DNA from: Pseudoalteromonas luteoviolacea S2607
Lineage (GTDB): Bacteria; Pseudomonadota; Gammaproteobacteria; Enterobacterales; Alteromonadaceae
DNA: 64,000 nt
Direction: 5' to 3'
Assembly: GCF_001625575.1 (NCBI RefSeq)
Contig: NZ_AUXV01000026.1
Coordinates: 62,001-126,000 of the forward strand
Shown: positions 18,868 to 27,032 of the stretch, one piece after another
Position numbering within the stretch: the stretch's first letter is position 1
Layout of the letters: the number at the start of each line of letters is the position of its first letter
Notes under the pieces: generated by a model
What the model was told of the DNA's origin: nothing
Databases searched by the model: none
Seen by the model: only the letters and a program-made list of their open reading frames with translations
Made by a program: the position numbers and the translations under genes

Positions 18868-19671
18868 ATGAGTATTATCGAAATAATAGTATTGGCCCTA
18901 ATTCAAGGGTTAACCGAGTTTTTACCAATCTCTAGCTCAGCACACCTGATCCTTCCTTCACAAGTACTTGGTTGGCAAGATCAAGGCTTAGCCTTTGACG
19001 TAGCAGTACATGTAGGTACTTTGTTTGCTGTTGTGATTTATTTTCGTAAAGAAGTCAGCGAGATATTAACTGCGTGGTTCAAGTCGTTTGGAAATCAGGG
19101 GGCCACCGATGATAGTAAGCTTGGTTGGTTTATTTTATTGGCTACATTACCTTCCCTTATCATTGGCTACTTTGCAAAAGACTTTGTAGAAGAGTACTCG
19201 CGAAATGCATGGATCATCGCTGCCACCACAATTGGCTTTGGTTTATTACTGTGGTACGCGGACAAGACCGCCAAACAAGTTAAAACCATCTACCAGGTGA
19301 ATTGGTTTATGGCGTTGTGCATCGGTTTATCTCAAGTTATTGCTATGGTTCTACCAGGCACTTCGCGTTCAGGGATTACTATGACGATTGGCTTAATGAT
19401 GGGGTTGAATAAGCAAAGTGCTGCTAGGTTCTCATTTTTGATGTCAATTCCAGTTATTGCGGCGGCAGGCAGTTATCTAACTTATAAGTTAATCTCTGAA
19501 GGCACAGAGTTTAATGCCACAGATATCATTACCGGTGCAGTGCTTTCATTTTTTGCGGCTTATGCCTGTATCCACTTTTTCTTAAAAGTAATAGAAAGAA
19601 TGGGTATGTTACCGTTTGTTATTTATCGTCTGGCACTAGGCGGCTTCTTAGTGATTTTCTTGTCTATGTAA
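18868..19671 (+). CDS. uppP: undecaprenyl-diphosphatase
   Basis: UppP (BacA) dephosphorylates undecaprenyl diphosphate to recycle the cell-wall lipid carrier. The 267 aa protein has about eight membrane segments. The two catalytic regions are present: [17 protein letters not shown] near residue 16 with the conserved Glu and Ser, and [17 protein letters not shown] near 160 with the catalytic Arg. It starts 6 bp after folK and probably shares its mRNA. Confidence 0.95.
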   Translation: MSIIEIIVLALIQGLTEFLPISSSAHLILPSQVLGWQDQGLAFDVAVHVGTLFAVVIYFRKEVSEILTAWFKSFGNQGATDDSKLGWFILLATLPSLIIGYFAKDFVEEYSRNAWIIAATTIGFGLLLWYADKTAKQVKTIYQVNWFMALCIGLSQVIAMVLPGTSRSGITMTIGLMMGLNKQSAARFSFLMSIPVIAAAGSYLTYKLISEGTEFNATDIITGAVLSFFAAYACIHFFLKVIERMGMLPFVIYRLALGGFLVIFLSM

Positions 19672-19678
19672 CACGTAT

Positions 19679-19706
19679 TTAGCGGAGAGTCAGGACTCTC
19701 CGCTAA
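19679..19706. terminator. bidirectional hairpin after uppP
   Basis: TTAGCGGAGAGT and ACTCTCCGCTAA form a perfect 12 bp stem around the 4 nt loop CAGG. It sits 7 bp past the uppP stop, between convergent genes. The T-tract is weak on both strands, but the stem is the strongest in this part of the window. Confidence 0.7.
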
Positions 19707-19713
19707 TGGCTTA

Positions 19714-20250
19714 TTAAAGGTGGCGCTCATACAAAACAACCTCTGTATCTCCTAGCGGGTCATGGTGAAGTTTGGATTCTTTATAAGTGAGTCCGAGTTT
19801 TTCCATTATTTTGATTGAGCCTGCATTATCAGGTAAGGCGATTGCTGTTAGTGTGTCACAGACTTGGTGTTGCATAAGTGAATTGCTCACTGCAAGTGCA
19901 GCTTCAGAGGCAAAACCTTGACCCCAGTGAGACTGCATAAATCGCCAACCTATCTCAAGATTATTATCTGCCCTTTGATCAGTAAAAAAATCCATCGGGC
20001 GAACCAATACCCAGCCGATAAACTTATTTTGGGGCTTCAAAAAACAGCCCCACAGCCCCCAACCTTGTTGCTCGTTAGTAAATCGGCGTAGGCGCGGTAT
20101 AAACACGTTGTCGATGTCATCTAGGGTATTAGGCATGCCACCGTTAATGTATCGCATAACCTCAGGGTCTTGATCTAGTGCAAATAGCAAATCACGATCT
20201 AAGGGTGTAAGTAGGCGGTAGGTTAACCGCGAAGAAGCGCTAATTTTCAT
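19714..20250 (-). CDS. GNAT-family N-acetyltransferase, RimJ/RimL-like
   Basis: This 178 aa protein is a single GNAT domain of the acetyltransf_3 type. TYRLLTPLDRDLLFALDQDPEVMRYINGG is the typical RimJ-like N-terminus. The acetyl-CoA-binding part is EIGWRFMQSHWGQGFASEAALAV near residue 100, followed by ALPDNAGSIKIMEKLGL. The substrate is unknown; relatives modify ribosomal proteins, antibiotics or small amines. It stands alone between convergent uppP and divergent tapT. Confidence 0.85.
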   Translation of the reverse strand: MKISASSRLTYRLLTPLDRDLLFALDQDPEVMRYINGGMPNTLDDIDNVFIPRLRRFTNEQQGWGLWGCFLKPQNKFIGWVLVRPMDFFTDQRADNNLEIGWRFMQSHWGQGFASEAALAVSNSLMQHQVCDTLTAIALPDNAGSIKIMEKLGLTYKESKLHHDPLGDTEVVLYERHL

Positions 20251-20318
20251 GGTATTCCATTTATCCTTTTAGAGTGAGACTTGGTACAATACCCCGTCGT
20301 TTTTTATCGGAGGTTATT

Positions 20319-20990
20319 TTGAACAACTCTGTATTGGCTCTTCGTGCGCAGCAAATTGCTGAATCTAAAAGAGAGTTTAAAGCCCGAGGGTCTAAACTCG
20401 CCCGTTGTGAAACTTGCCTACTGGCTGAGCCTCTATGTATTTGTGACGGAGTGACGCAGGCTGATTGTGACAGCGCAGTGTGCCTAATAATGTACCACAA
20501 TGAAAGTTTTAAGCCATCTAACACTGGTCGACTTATTGCTGACATTGTGCCAAACAATTACGCTTTCAGGTGGGACAGAACAGATCCTGATAAAGCATTG
20601 CTAGCGTTGTTGTCCAACGAACAATATCAACCTATTATTGTTTTTCCTGAAGAAAATGTTGAACCGCACAGAGTAATCAAAAAAGTAACCCGTGAACTTG
20701 GGAAAACGCCGTTATACATTTTTTTAGATGGTACATGGCGTGAAGCAAAAAAAATGTTTAGAAAAAGCCCATATCTGGATGCGTTACCTGTATTGTCAAT
20801 CTCACCTCAGAGTTTGTCTAATTACAAGCTGCGAGTTGCACCCCATGAGCACCAACTTGGTACTGCAGAAGTCGCTTGTGTCGTGTTGGCAGAAAATGGT
20901 GAAGCGGAAGCCGCAGCTTGCTTAACACAACACTTTATTGATTTTAGAGATGCTTATCTGAAAGGGAAAAGAAGTAAACTAAACAATTGA
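20319..20990 (+). CDS. tapT: tRNA-uridine aminocarboxypropyltransferase, DTW domain
   Basis: DTW-domain enzymes place the acp group from S-adenosylmethionine on uridine 47 of tRNA. The 223 aa protein has an N-terminal Cys cluster (CETCLLAEPLCIC near residue 28) that probably binds metal, and the DTW-region motif FLDGTWREAKKMFRKSPYL near 140. LRVAPHEHQLGTAEVACVVL near 180 is also conserved. I choose a TTG start at 20319 because GGAGG lies 5-10 bases upstream; a GTG at 20274 in the same frame lacks such a site. The symbol follows E. coli TapT (YfiP); orthology is likely but not tested. Confidence 0.82.
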   Translation: MNNSVLALRAQQIAESKREFKARGSKLARCETCLLAEPLCICDGVTQADCDSAVCLIMYHNESFKPSNTGRLIADIVPNNYAFRWDRTDPDKALLALLSNEQYQPIIVFPEENVEPHRVIKKVTRELGKTPLYIFLDGTWREAKKMFRKSPYLDALPVLSISPQSLSNYKLRVAPHEHQLGTAEVACVVLAENGEAEAAACLTQHFIDFRDAYLKGKRSKLNN

Positions 20991-20999
20991 GAGCCCTTC

Positions 21000-21406
21000 A
21001 ACGAAGATAGCGCGACTCTTTCGAGCCGCGCTTGACGGAATCTTCTAAATAGCATCCTGCTATGTTGATTTGATCAACTCCTTAAACATTTCCATACAAC
21101 TTGCTTGGTGTTTTGATTCTGCAAGTTCACGTGCATCCTGCACTTTTCCACTTGGGTCGTCCAAACCCCATCCATTTGCCTCAGCTTTTCCATAAGCCAA
21201 TGTCCTTTGCTTAGATCCTTATTTGGGTATTCCATAACCCTTCCTAAATCCCTCACATCCTCACTTCCTGTGTATTAACTTCCTTACTTTAATGTTTGCA
21301 TCCTACAAACACATCATAATCCAAGTTCCATACTCCATGCGGGGACCTAGTTCCTTTTTTCGCCGTTCACATCCCTTTTCCTTGCTTAAGCCTCTCCCCT
21401 AGAGAC
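21000..21406 (-). ncRNA. csrB: CsrB-family regulatory RNA, CsrA/RsmA sponge
   Basis: No protein gene fits here, but the minus strand contains about 24 GGA motifs in 400 nt, the mark of CsrB/RsmB RNAs that sequester the translational regulator CsrA (E. coli CsrB has 22 in 369 nt). Several GGA motifs sit in hairpin loops: ATAGC-AGGAT-GCTAT, GTGC-AGGAT-GCAC, TGTTTG-TAGGATG-CAAACA, GGGT-TATGGAAT-ACCC and GGGT-TTGGACG-ACCC. The left end is a strong hairpin (21009-21032) and a -10-like TATACT lies just beyond the right end. The ends are estimated. In related bacteria transcription depends on the BarA-UvrY system, which is not in the window. Confidence 0.88.
21009..21032 (-). terminator. terminator of csrB
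   Basis: Read on the minus strand, AGCGCGGCTC-GAAA-GAGTCGCGCT is a 10 bp stem with one G-U pair and a GNRA-type tetraloop, followed by ATCTTCGTT. This fits the 3' end of a CsrB RNA; the U-tract is imperfect. Confidence 0.75.
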
Positions 21407-21412
21407 AAATTA

Positions 21413-21418
21413 AGTATA
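21413..21418 (-). promoter_or_regulatory. predicted -10 box of csrB
   Basis: TATACT on the minus strand would place the transcript start near 21406. The -35 region is poor (TGTTCA with 17 bp spacing), as expected for a promoter that needs an activator such as UvrY/GacA. I found no convincing TGTAAG-type UvrY box by eye. Confidence 0.5.
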
Positions 21419-21700
21419 TGCCCTGTCGTTGGTATTGAACATTAAGTTGCAGTTCATAAAAAACAGACTATGTTCTATTGTGATATTAAAAATGATTAAA
21501 TAACAAAGAGTTTCCAGAAAGCAGGTGATAAAATCAGCGCTATCTTCATAGATAACTACTCACAGAGTGAGAGATATCGCACATAAAAATTGTCTTAAAG
21601 CGACATTAATCGCTTTGGCAAGCGAATTAGTGGGCTGTAATTTATTCACAATCGCGTTAGAATTACCTGAGAATAATAATTGTTTGGATTTGGAGTCCCC
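21419..21700. other. gene-free region between csrB promoter and fbpA
   Basis: This roughly 280 bp stretch should hold the csrB upstream activating region and the fbpABC promoter. A perfect hairpin AAAGCGA-CATTAA-TCGCTTT lies at about 21599-21618 without a T-tract, and a possible Fur box is at 21668-21682. There is no supportable ORF. Confidence 0.4.
21668..21682 (+). promoter_or_regulatory. candidate Fur box upstream of fbpA
   Basis: TGAGAATAATAATTG matches about 10 of 14 defined positions of the TGATAATNATTATCA Fur core. It is only 18 bp from the fbpA start codon, and the regulated operon is an Fe(III) importer, which supports iron control. The match is imperfect. Confidence 0.45.
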
Positions 21701-22705
21701 ATGAAACGAGCTATTGCCACATTATTGACTGCCGTGACTTGCCTACCGGCATTTGCTGCAGATGAAGTTAATATTTATTCATTCCGCCAGCCTTTTTTAA
21801 TTCAACCAATTTTGGATGACTTCACTAAGCAGACAGGTATTAAAACAAAAGTCGTGTTTGCTAAAAAAGGCCTGATTGAGCGTGTCAAAAGAGAAGGCAA
21901 ACACTCACGTGCAGATCTGGTTCTGACTTCAAATTTCAGTGCAATGATCCAGTTAGAAGACCTCGGGTTGACACAAAAAATTGATAGCAAAACCGTTGAG
22001 TCGAATATTCCTTCTGCATTTAGAGATCCAGAGGGACAGTGGGTTGCTTTAACTAAGCGTGTGCGCAATGTGTACTCATCTAAGGCTCGCTTAGGCAAGC
22101 TCGACTCTTTAAGTTATGAAGAGCTGGCTGATCCTAAGTTTAAAGGGAAAATTTGTACTCGCTCAGGCAAACACCCATACAACCTCGGCTTAGTGGCTTC
22201 GATGATTGCACATCATGGTGAAGCAGAAACAAAAGAGTGGTTGGTTGGTGTTAAAAACAATTTAGCACGTAAGCCCCAAGGCAACGACCGTGCGCAAGTA
22301 AAAGCTGTGAAAGAAGGTTTGTGCGACGTGGCATTAGGCAATAGTTATTATTTCGGTAAGATGATGACTGATGCCAAACAAAAGTCTTGGGCGGAGTCTG
22401 TGTTTATTAATTTCCCTAATCAGAAGAACCGTGGTTCACACTTAAACGTTTCAGGTGTGGTATTAACAAAGTATGCAAAAAATAAAGAAAATGCCTTGAA
22501 ACTCATAGAGTTTATGACGGACAATAAGGCGCAAAATATGTATGCTTCGACGAATATGGAGTACCCAGTTAAGCCGGGCGTCGAATTATCTAAAATGGTA
22601 GCTTCTTGGGGAGCGTTTAAGGAAGACAGCTTGCCACTTGCTGAGATTAGTAAATACCGTCCTTTAGCGTTAAAGCTAATTGATGAGGTAAAATTTGACC
22701 TTTAA
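21701..22705 (+). CDS. fbpA: periplasmic Fe(III)-binding protein of an ABC importer
   Basis: The protein captures ferric iron in the periplasm for the FbpBC transporter. It has 334 aa with a signal peptide of about 19 residues (MKRAIATLLTAVTCLPAFA). The mature part ADEVNIYSFRQPFLIQPILDDFTKQTGI is typical of FbpA/IdiA solute-binding proteins, and the C-terminal half has the family pattern with GNSYYFG (paired Tyr of the iron site) near residue 211. I start at the ATG at 21701, which has TTTGGAGT upstream; an upstream TTG extension would spoil the signal peptide. Its stop overlaps the permease start (TAATG). Confidence 0.92.
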   Translation: MKRAIATLLTAVTCLPAFAADEVNIYSFRQPFLIQPILDDFTKQTGIKTKVVFAKKGLIERVKREGKHSRADLVLTSNFSAMIQLEDLGLTQKIDSKTVESNIPSAFRDPEGQWVALTKRVRNVYSSKARLGKLDSLSYEELADPKFKGKICTRSGKHPYNLGLVASMIAHHGEAETKEWLVGVKNNLARKPQGNDRAQVKAVKEGLCDVALGNSYYFGKMMTDAKQKSWAESVFINFPNQKNRGSHLNVSGVVLTKYAKNKENALKLIEFMTDNKAQNMYASTNMEYPVKPGVELSKMVASWGAFKEDSLPLAEISKYRPLALKLIDEVKFDL

Positions 22706-24336
22706 TGCAACTAAAAAATAATCTGTCTCACTGGCAGCTAATCGCGTGGGTGATAGGTATCTGCCTATCGACCCCGCTCGCATTTCTTATATTTGAGTCT
22801 TTGCAGGGAGAATCTGAAGTATTCTCCCATCTCTGGAATACCGTCCTATGGGACTACATCAGTAATACGGTCTGGTTAATAGTGGGCGTTTTACTACTCA
22901 GTGCTTTAATTGCACTGCCACTTGGCTGGCTTACCGCTTATTGTCACTTTCCTGGTAAACGTGTATTTGAGTGGGCACTAATGCTTCCCTTGGCAATGCC
23001 GACCTATATTATTGCTTACGTTTATACTGACCTGCTGGATTATGCTGGCCCGGTACAAATCCAATTACGAACGTGGTTCAATTGGTCCAGCCCCGATGAT
23101 TACTGGTTTTTTGACATACGTACTCTACCCGGTGCCATCGTAATGATAGCGCTCGTTCTGTATCCATATCTTTATTTAATATTCAAAACGGCTTTGAGAG
23201 AGCAGTCCTTTAAGTTAGTTCAAGCTAGTCAGCTAATGGGGCTTTCTCCATTTCAGAGCTTTTTGAGAGTAAGCCTTCCTTTGTCGCGAGGTGCAATAGT
23301 CGCGGCTTTAGCACTGATCAGCATGGAAACGATGGCCGACTTTGCAACGGTTCATTACTTTGCAGTTAGCACGTTAACTACAGCAGTGTACGATACTTGG
23401 TTAGGGTATTACTCATTGACGGCTGCCGCTAAAATTTCCGGTATTATGCTGCTATTTTTATTTGTCGCACTCTCTTTAGAAAAAATGAGCCGTAAGAGCC
23501 AAGTTGTGCATGAACGCCAAAGTGGTGTGAACGATACTTGCTTGTATGAGCTCAATGGTCGAACTGGGTGGTTAGCAACACTATTTTGCTGTTTAGTGCT
23601 CACTGTGGCATTTTTTATCCCTGTGGGAATACTGTTTAGCTACGCGATAGATTATTTTGATCAAGCGTGGAACGATGAGTTCTTTACCTATGCTTGGCAA
23701 AGCTTAAAAATCAGTTTTTATGTGAGCGTTATCGCTATTTTGTTTAGTATTTTAGTGGTGTTCTATCAGCGTATTGGGGAGCAAAAATCAAAAAGTTTAC
23801 CTGGTAAAGTATCTAGTATGGGTTATGCCTTACCTGGTACAGTTTTGGCGATAGCCGTTCTGTTGCCACTGACATTATTTGATGACTATCTTAATCGCTG
23901 GTTCAGTGGAACGGGTTTTGAGCCGGGTTTGCTACTCAGCGGTACTATTTTTGCGATGGTTTTTGCTTACGTTGTGCGCTTTTATGCAATTGCGCACGGT
24001 GCGGTGGAAGCGAGTTTTGTTAGGATCAGTCCAAGTATTGATATGGCGAGTGCCTCTTTAGGTAAAAACCACTTACAAACTTTAGGTCGTGTGCATGTTC
24101 CTCTACTTAAACGTGGGATTTTAACTGCGGGGCTGTTAGTGTTTATAGAGTGTATGAAGGAATTACCTGCGGCATTATTACTTCGCCCATTTAATTTTGA
24201 GACCTTGGCAACGCATGTTTTTCAGTTTGTGAGTGATGAGCAATTAGAACTTGCTTCCATCTCAGCCCTGTTCATCGTATTAGTAGGGTTAATTCCCTTG
24301 TATTTAGTCAATCGCTCTATGGAACAGCAGAAATAA
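22705..24336 (+). CDS. fbpB: Fe(III) ABC transporter permease
   Basis: This is a 543 aa inner-membrane permease formed by two fused permease domains, as usual for FbpB/SfuB, with about twelve membrane segments. Each half has the EAA loop that contacts the ATPase: ASQLMGLSPFQSFLRVSLPLSRG near residue 172 and SASLGKNHLQTLGRVHVPLLKRG near 450. It is coupled to fbpA by a one-base overlap and to fbpC in the same way. Confidence 0.92.
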   Translation: MQLKNNLSHWQLIAWVIGICLSTPLAFLIFESLQGESEVFSHLWNTVLWDYISNTVWLIVGVLLLSALIALPLGWLTAYCHFPGKRVFEWALMLPLAMPTYIIAYVYTDLLDYAGPVQIQLRTWFNWSSPDDYWFFDIRTLPGAIVMIALVLYPYLYLIFKTALREQSFKLVQASQLMGLSPFQSFLRVSLPLSRGAIVAALALISMETMADFATVHYFAVSTLTTAVYDTWLGYYSLTAAAKISGIMLLFLFVALSLEKMSRKSQVVHERQSGVNDTCLYELNGRTGWLATLFCCLVLTVAFFIPVGILFSYAIDYFDQAWNDEFFTYAWQSLKISFYVSVIAILFSILVVFYQRIGEQKSKSLPGKVSSMGYALPGTVLAIAVLLPLTLFDDYLNRWFSGTGFEPGLLLSGTIFAMVFAYVVRFYAIAHGAVEASFVRISPSIDMASASLGKNHLQTLGRVHVPLLKRGILTAGLLVFIECMKELPAALLLRPFNFETLATHVFQFVSDEQLELASISALFIVLVGLIPLYLVNRSMEQQK

Positions 24337-25367
24337 TGTACAGTTTATCTATTGAATCCCTGCAATATAGTTACGATGGCCATGTCGTCATAGATGATTT
24401 AGACCTACAAGTTAAAGAAAATGAAATCGTTTGCTTGTTAGGTTCGAGTGGTTGCGGGAAAACGACCACCTTAAAAGCAATTGCTGGGCTCCTAAAGCCT
24501 CAAAGTGGTGCAATTCATATCGGCTCCAAATGTGTAAACAGTAAAGGGGTATGTGAGCCACCTCAAAATCGAAACGTCGGTATGATGTTTCAAGATTATG
24601 CTTTGTTTCCGCATTTGACGGTGACGCAAAATATTGCCTTTGGTCTGGGGAAGTTAAGCCGTGCCGAAAGGCAAGCACGCGTTGATGAAATGCTTGAATT
24701 GGTTCTGCTTAGTGATTTTGGCAAGCGTTACCCTCATGAATTGTCAGGTGGCCAGCAGCAACGTGTTGCGATCGCCAGAGCATTGGCTTACAGGCCAAAC
24801 TTATTGTTGTTAGATGAGCCTTTTTCAAATATTGATGCACAAGTGCGTTTTCAATTGATAAGTGATATTCGCAGTATTATCAAAGATCAAAAAGTGTCGG
24901 CGATTTTCGTCAGTCACTCTAAGGACGAAGCCTTTGCCTTTTCCGACCGCTTGGCCATTATGCACAAAGGTAAAATTGAGCAATTGGGGTGTCCAACTGA
25001 GCTGTTTCAAACACCAAAAAGTAAAGTCGTTGCAGAATTTTTAGGGCAGGGTATATATTTAGATGCAAAGCCGTCTGGCAATGATAGTTTTCAGACTAAG
25101 TTTGGAGTAGTGAATTCATTAACTGAGCAGTCTAAATCCCAAGATAACGGTAAAATTTTTGTTCGCCCCAGTAACATAGAGTTATTTAATACAGATGCGG
25201 GTGATATAAAGGTGAATCAGGAACGTTTTGTTGGCACAGAGTACCTTTATGCGGTAGAGCTACAGGGGCAACAACTCGAAATAGCCAAGCCAGCAGACAA
25301 ACCATTGGATTTGTCTAAACCTATCTCTTTAAAAATTAAGCCTCATGCGGTAAATTTCTTTTCTTAA
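24336..25367 (+). CDS. fbpC: Fe(III) ABC transporter ATP-binding protein
   Basis: The 343 aa ATPase drives ferric iron import. Walker A LLGSSGCGKTTTLKAIAGL is near residue 34, Q-loop MMFQDYALFPHLT near 84, signature LSGGQQQRVAIARAL near 136, Walker B LLLLDEPFSNID near 156 and the switch His in VSHSKDEAF near 192. The C-terminal 110 residues form a TOBE-like regulatory domain. It completes the fbpABC operon and is followed 26 bp later by a heme peroxidase gene. Confidence 0.92.
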   Translation: MYSLSIESLQYSYDGHVVIDDLDLQVKENEIVCLLGSSGCGKTTTLKAIAGLLKPQSGAIHIGSKCVNSKGVCEPPQNRNVGMMFQDYALFPHLTVTQNIAFGLGKLSRAERQARVDEMLELVLLSDFGKRYPHELSGGQQQRVAIARALAYRPNLLLLDEPFSNIDAQVRFQLISDIRSIIKDQKVSAIFVSHSKDEAFAFSDRLAIMHKGKIEQLGCPTELFQTPKSKVVAEFLGQGIYLDAKPSGNDSFQTKFGVVNSLTEQSKSQDNGKIFVRPSNIELFNTDAGDIKVNQERFVGTEYLYAVELQGQQLEIAKPADKPLDLSKPISLKIKPHAVNFFS

Positions 25368-25393
25368 GAGTGAATAGTAAATAGGGAAAGGCG

Positions 25394-26320
25394 ATGGCTC
25401 AGCCTCAATCTGGCGTGTGTGCAGAAGCAAATTTGCATGGTTTACACTTGTTCTTCAACGTACTTGAAGGACAAGATGAGGCTGTTAGGGCTACGTTAGC
25501 GCAGGTTGGACGGCTTCAAGACGAGCTTAGCGATCGTTTTTCAGAGTCGATGTTAAGCAGCTTTGTCGCAGTGGGCGCACAATATTGGCCACATATATAT
25601 CCTGAATTTATTCCCCCAGAATTAAAAAGCTTCCCGCATATTAAGTCATCCGATCATCTAATTCACAGTCAACCATTTGATCTATTGTATGTGATTCGCT
25701 CAGATCGTGAAGATGTGAACCATCTATTTGCACAAAGTGTGATTCATATGCTTTCTGGATATGTAGAACTAGTAGCCCATGTGCGCGGCTTTCGCTTTTT
25801 GGATGGGCGTAACTTTAACGGCTTTATATATGGCAGTGAGACTCCTCATGGTCGCTTTAAAAGGCAAGTTGCGTTAGTAGATAACCCACAAGGGCTTGAT
25901 CATCAGGGCAGTTATATTCACATTCAACGTGTAAAGTTTGATTTGGCGCGCTGGCAGCAATTACCGGTTTCAGAGCAAGAAACGCTTATGGGTCGAACAA
26001 GGCTAGACAATCATCTGATCGAGCCAAAAGTTGCCTTTAGTCATGCAAGCAGAGTAGAGATCAAAGATGCAAATGGGTTAGTTTTATTGCTCGATCAGAG
26101 TATGCCGTTTGGGGATGTATTTGAGCAGGGAAGTATTAGTTTAAGTTGCTCAGCACACGGGAATGCCTTTGAAACGGTACTGATGAGCCGTTTTGGTTTA
26201 CTGTCGGGCCAAGACTGCTATGACCCTTTGCTAGACTATTCGGAAGCTGATATGGGCGCCGCATTTTTTGCGCCATCACTCCAGTTTTTAAGTCAGATGG
26301 CGCAGAATATAGACGATTAA
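25394..26320 (+). CDS. Dyp-type heme peroxidase, YfeX-like
   Basis: Dye-decolourising peroxidases use a heme b to reduce peroxide. This 308 aa protein has no signal peptide and resembles the cytoplasmic YfeX group (about 300 aa). The distal Asp region reads GFRFLDGRNFNGFIYGSETP near residue 134, a variant of the GxxDG motif. The proximal heme His is likely in VAFSHASRVE near 218, and a conserved Arg lies after it. The 26 bp spacing suggests co-transcription with fbpABC. Its physiological substrate is unknown; release of iron from heme has been proposed for relatives and is disputed. Confidence 0.85.
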   Translation: MAQPQSGVCAEANLHGLHLFFNVLEGQDEAVRATLAQVGRLQDELSDRFSESMLSSFVAVGAQYWPHIYPEFIPPELKSFPHIKSSDHLIHSQPFDLLYVIRSDREDVNHLFAQSVIHMLSGYVELVAHVRGFRFLDGRNFNGFIYGSETPHGRFKRQVALVDNPQGLDHQGSYIHIQRVKFDLARWQQLPVSEQETLMGRTRLDNHLIEPKVAFSHASRVEIKDANGLVLLLDQSMPFGDVFEQGSISLSCSAHGNAFETVLMSRFGLLSGQDCYDPLLDYSEADMGAAFFAPSLQFLSQMAQNIDD

Positions 26321-26322
26321 TG

Positions 26323-26796
26323 CTACACGTTGTCAAATAACGTTTTAACTTTTTCAAGTGTGGCATCAATTTCTGAAACTTTAGCTGGCGCAATAAAAAT
26401 TGTGTCATCTCCTGCAATAGTACCCAATACGCCATCAGCACTACCCAGTGAATCAAGCAGTCTCGCGATAAGTTGTGCAGCCCCTGGGCTGGTACGGATG
26501 ATAATCATCATTTCATTGTGCATGATATCGATAACCAGTTGTCTCAATGGGCTTTTAGCTGTAGGAACCCCCATTTCTGCAGGGAGGCAATAAACCATCT
26601 CTTGCTTTGCATTGCGAGTACGAACAGCGCCAAACTTACTTAACATACGAGAAACTTTACTTTGGCTAATATTATCAAAGCCTTGATCTTTGAGTGCATC
26701 AACGATTTCGCCTTGAGAACCAAAATTTTCTTCTCTTAATAAGGCTTTAAAGGCTCTAACTAAAGCTTCTTGTTTCTCTTGCGCTTGCATATACAT
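26323..26796 (-). CDS. argR: arginine repressor
   Basis: ArgR is the hexameric arginine-responsive regulator of arginine biosynthesis and related genes. The 157 aa protein has an N-terminal winged helix ([43 protein letters not shown], residues about 17-60, with the [11 protein letters not shown] recognition region). A C-terminal oligomerisation and arginine-binding domain includes [13 protein letters not shown] near 132. The start may be ATG 26796 or ATG 26790. It is divergent from mdh, the same arrangement as in E. coli and relatives. Confidence 0.95.
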   Translation of the reverse strand: MYMQAQEKQEALVRAFKALLREENFGSQGEIVDALKDQGFDNISQSKVSRMLSKFGAVRTRNAKQEMVYCLPAEMGVPTAKSPLRQLVIDIMHNEMMIIIRTSPGAAQLIARLLDSLGSADGVLGTIAGDDTIFIAPAKVSEIDATLEKVKTLFDNV

Positions 26797-27032
26797 CTCT
26801 TCTTTCTTGTTTGGTTACCCGATTTTACACAAATCGACACCGTTACCCAAATTTTCACGCCAGAGTAATTTTCATGCTGTATCGTAAAGTGAATTTGCTT
26901 AACAGTTTTCCGTTGTTTACAACTATAGTCGAAAAAATCTCGAAAATAACGCGGATAAATTTGTCTTTACTCGCGCTTTTCATTATCTTTACAGCACACA
27001 AAATTCCTACCTTCAATTTATGGAGAATTATA
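26797..27032. promoter_or_regulatory. divergent argR / mdh regulatory region
   Basis: This 236 bp region holds both promoters. The reading frame of mdh is open through it, but codons there do not look coding and the known Mdh N-terminus starts at 27033. GTGAATTTGCTTAA near 26889 is a weak half-match to an ArgR box. I could not fix promoter boxes with confidence. Confidence 0.4.

Noticed and set aside
21074-21256. 60-codon minus-strand ORF between tapT and fbpA
   Set aside because: It lies inside the GGA-rich csrB RNA; its Met/Lys/Trp-rich composition is a by-product of the GGA repeats and there is no ribosome-binding logic.
26811-27032. N-terminal extension of Mdh by 74 residues
   Set aside because: The frame is open, but the Mdh family starts at [14 protein letters not shown] with a good ribosome-binding site at 27033, and the upstream part is the argR promoter region.
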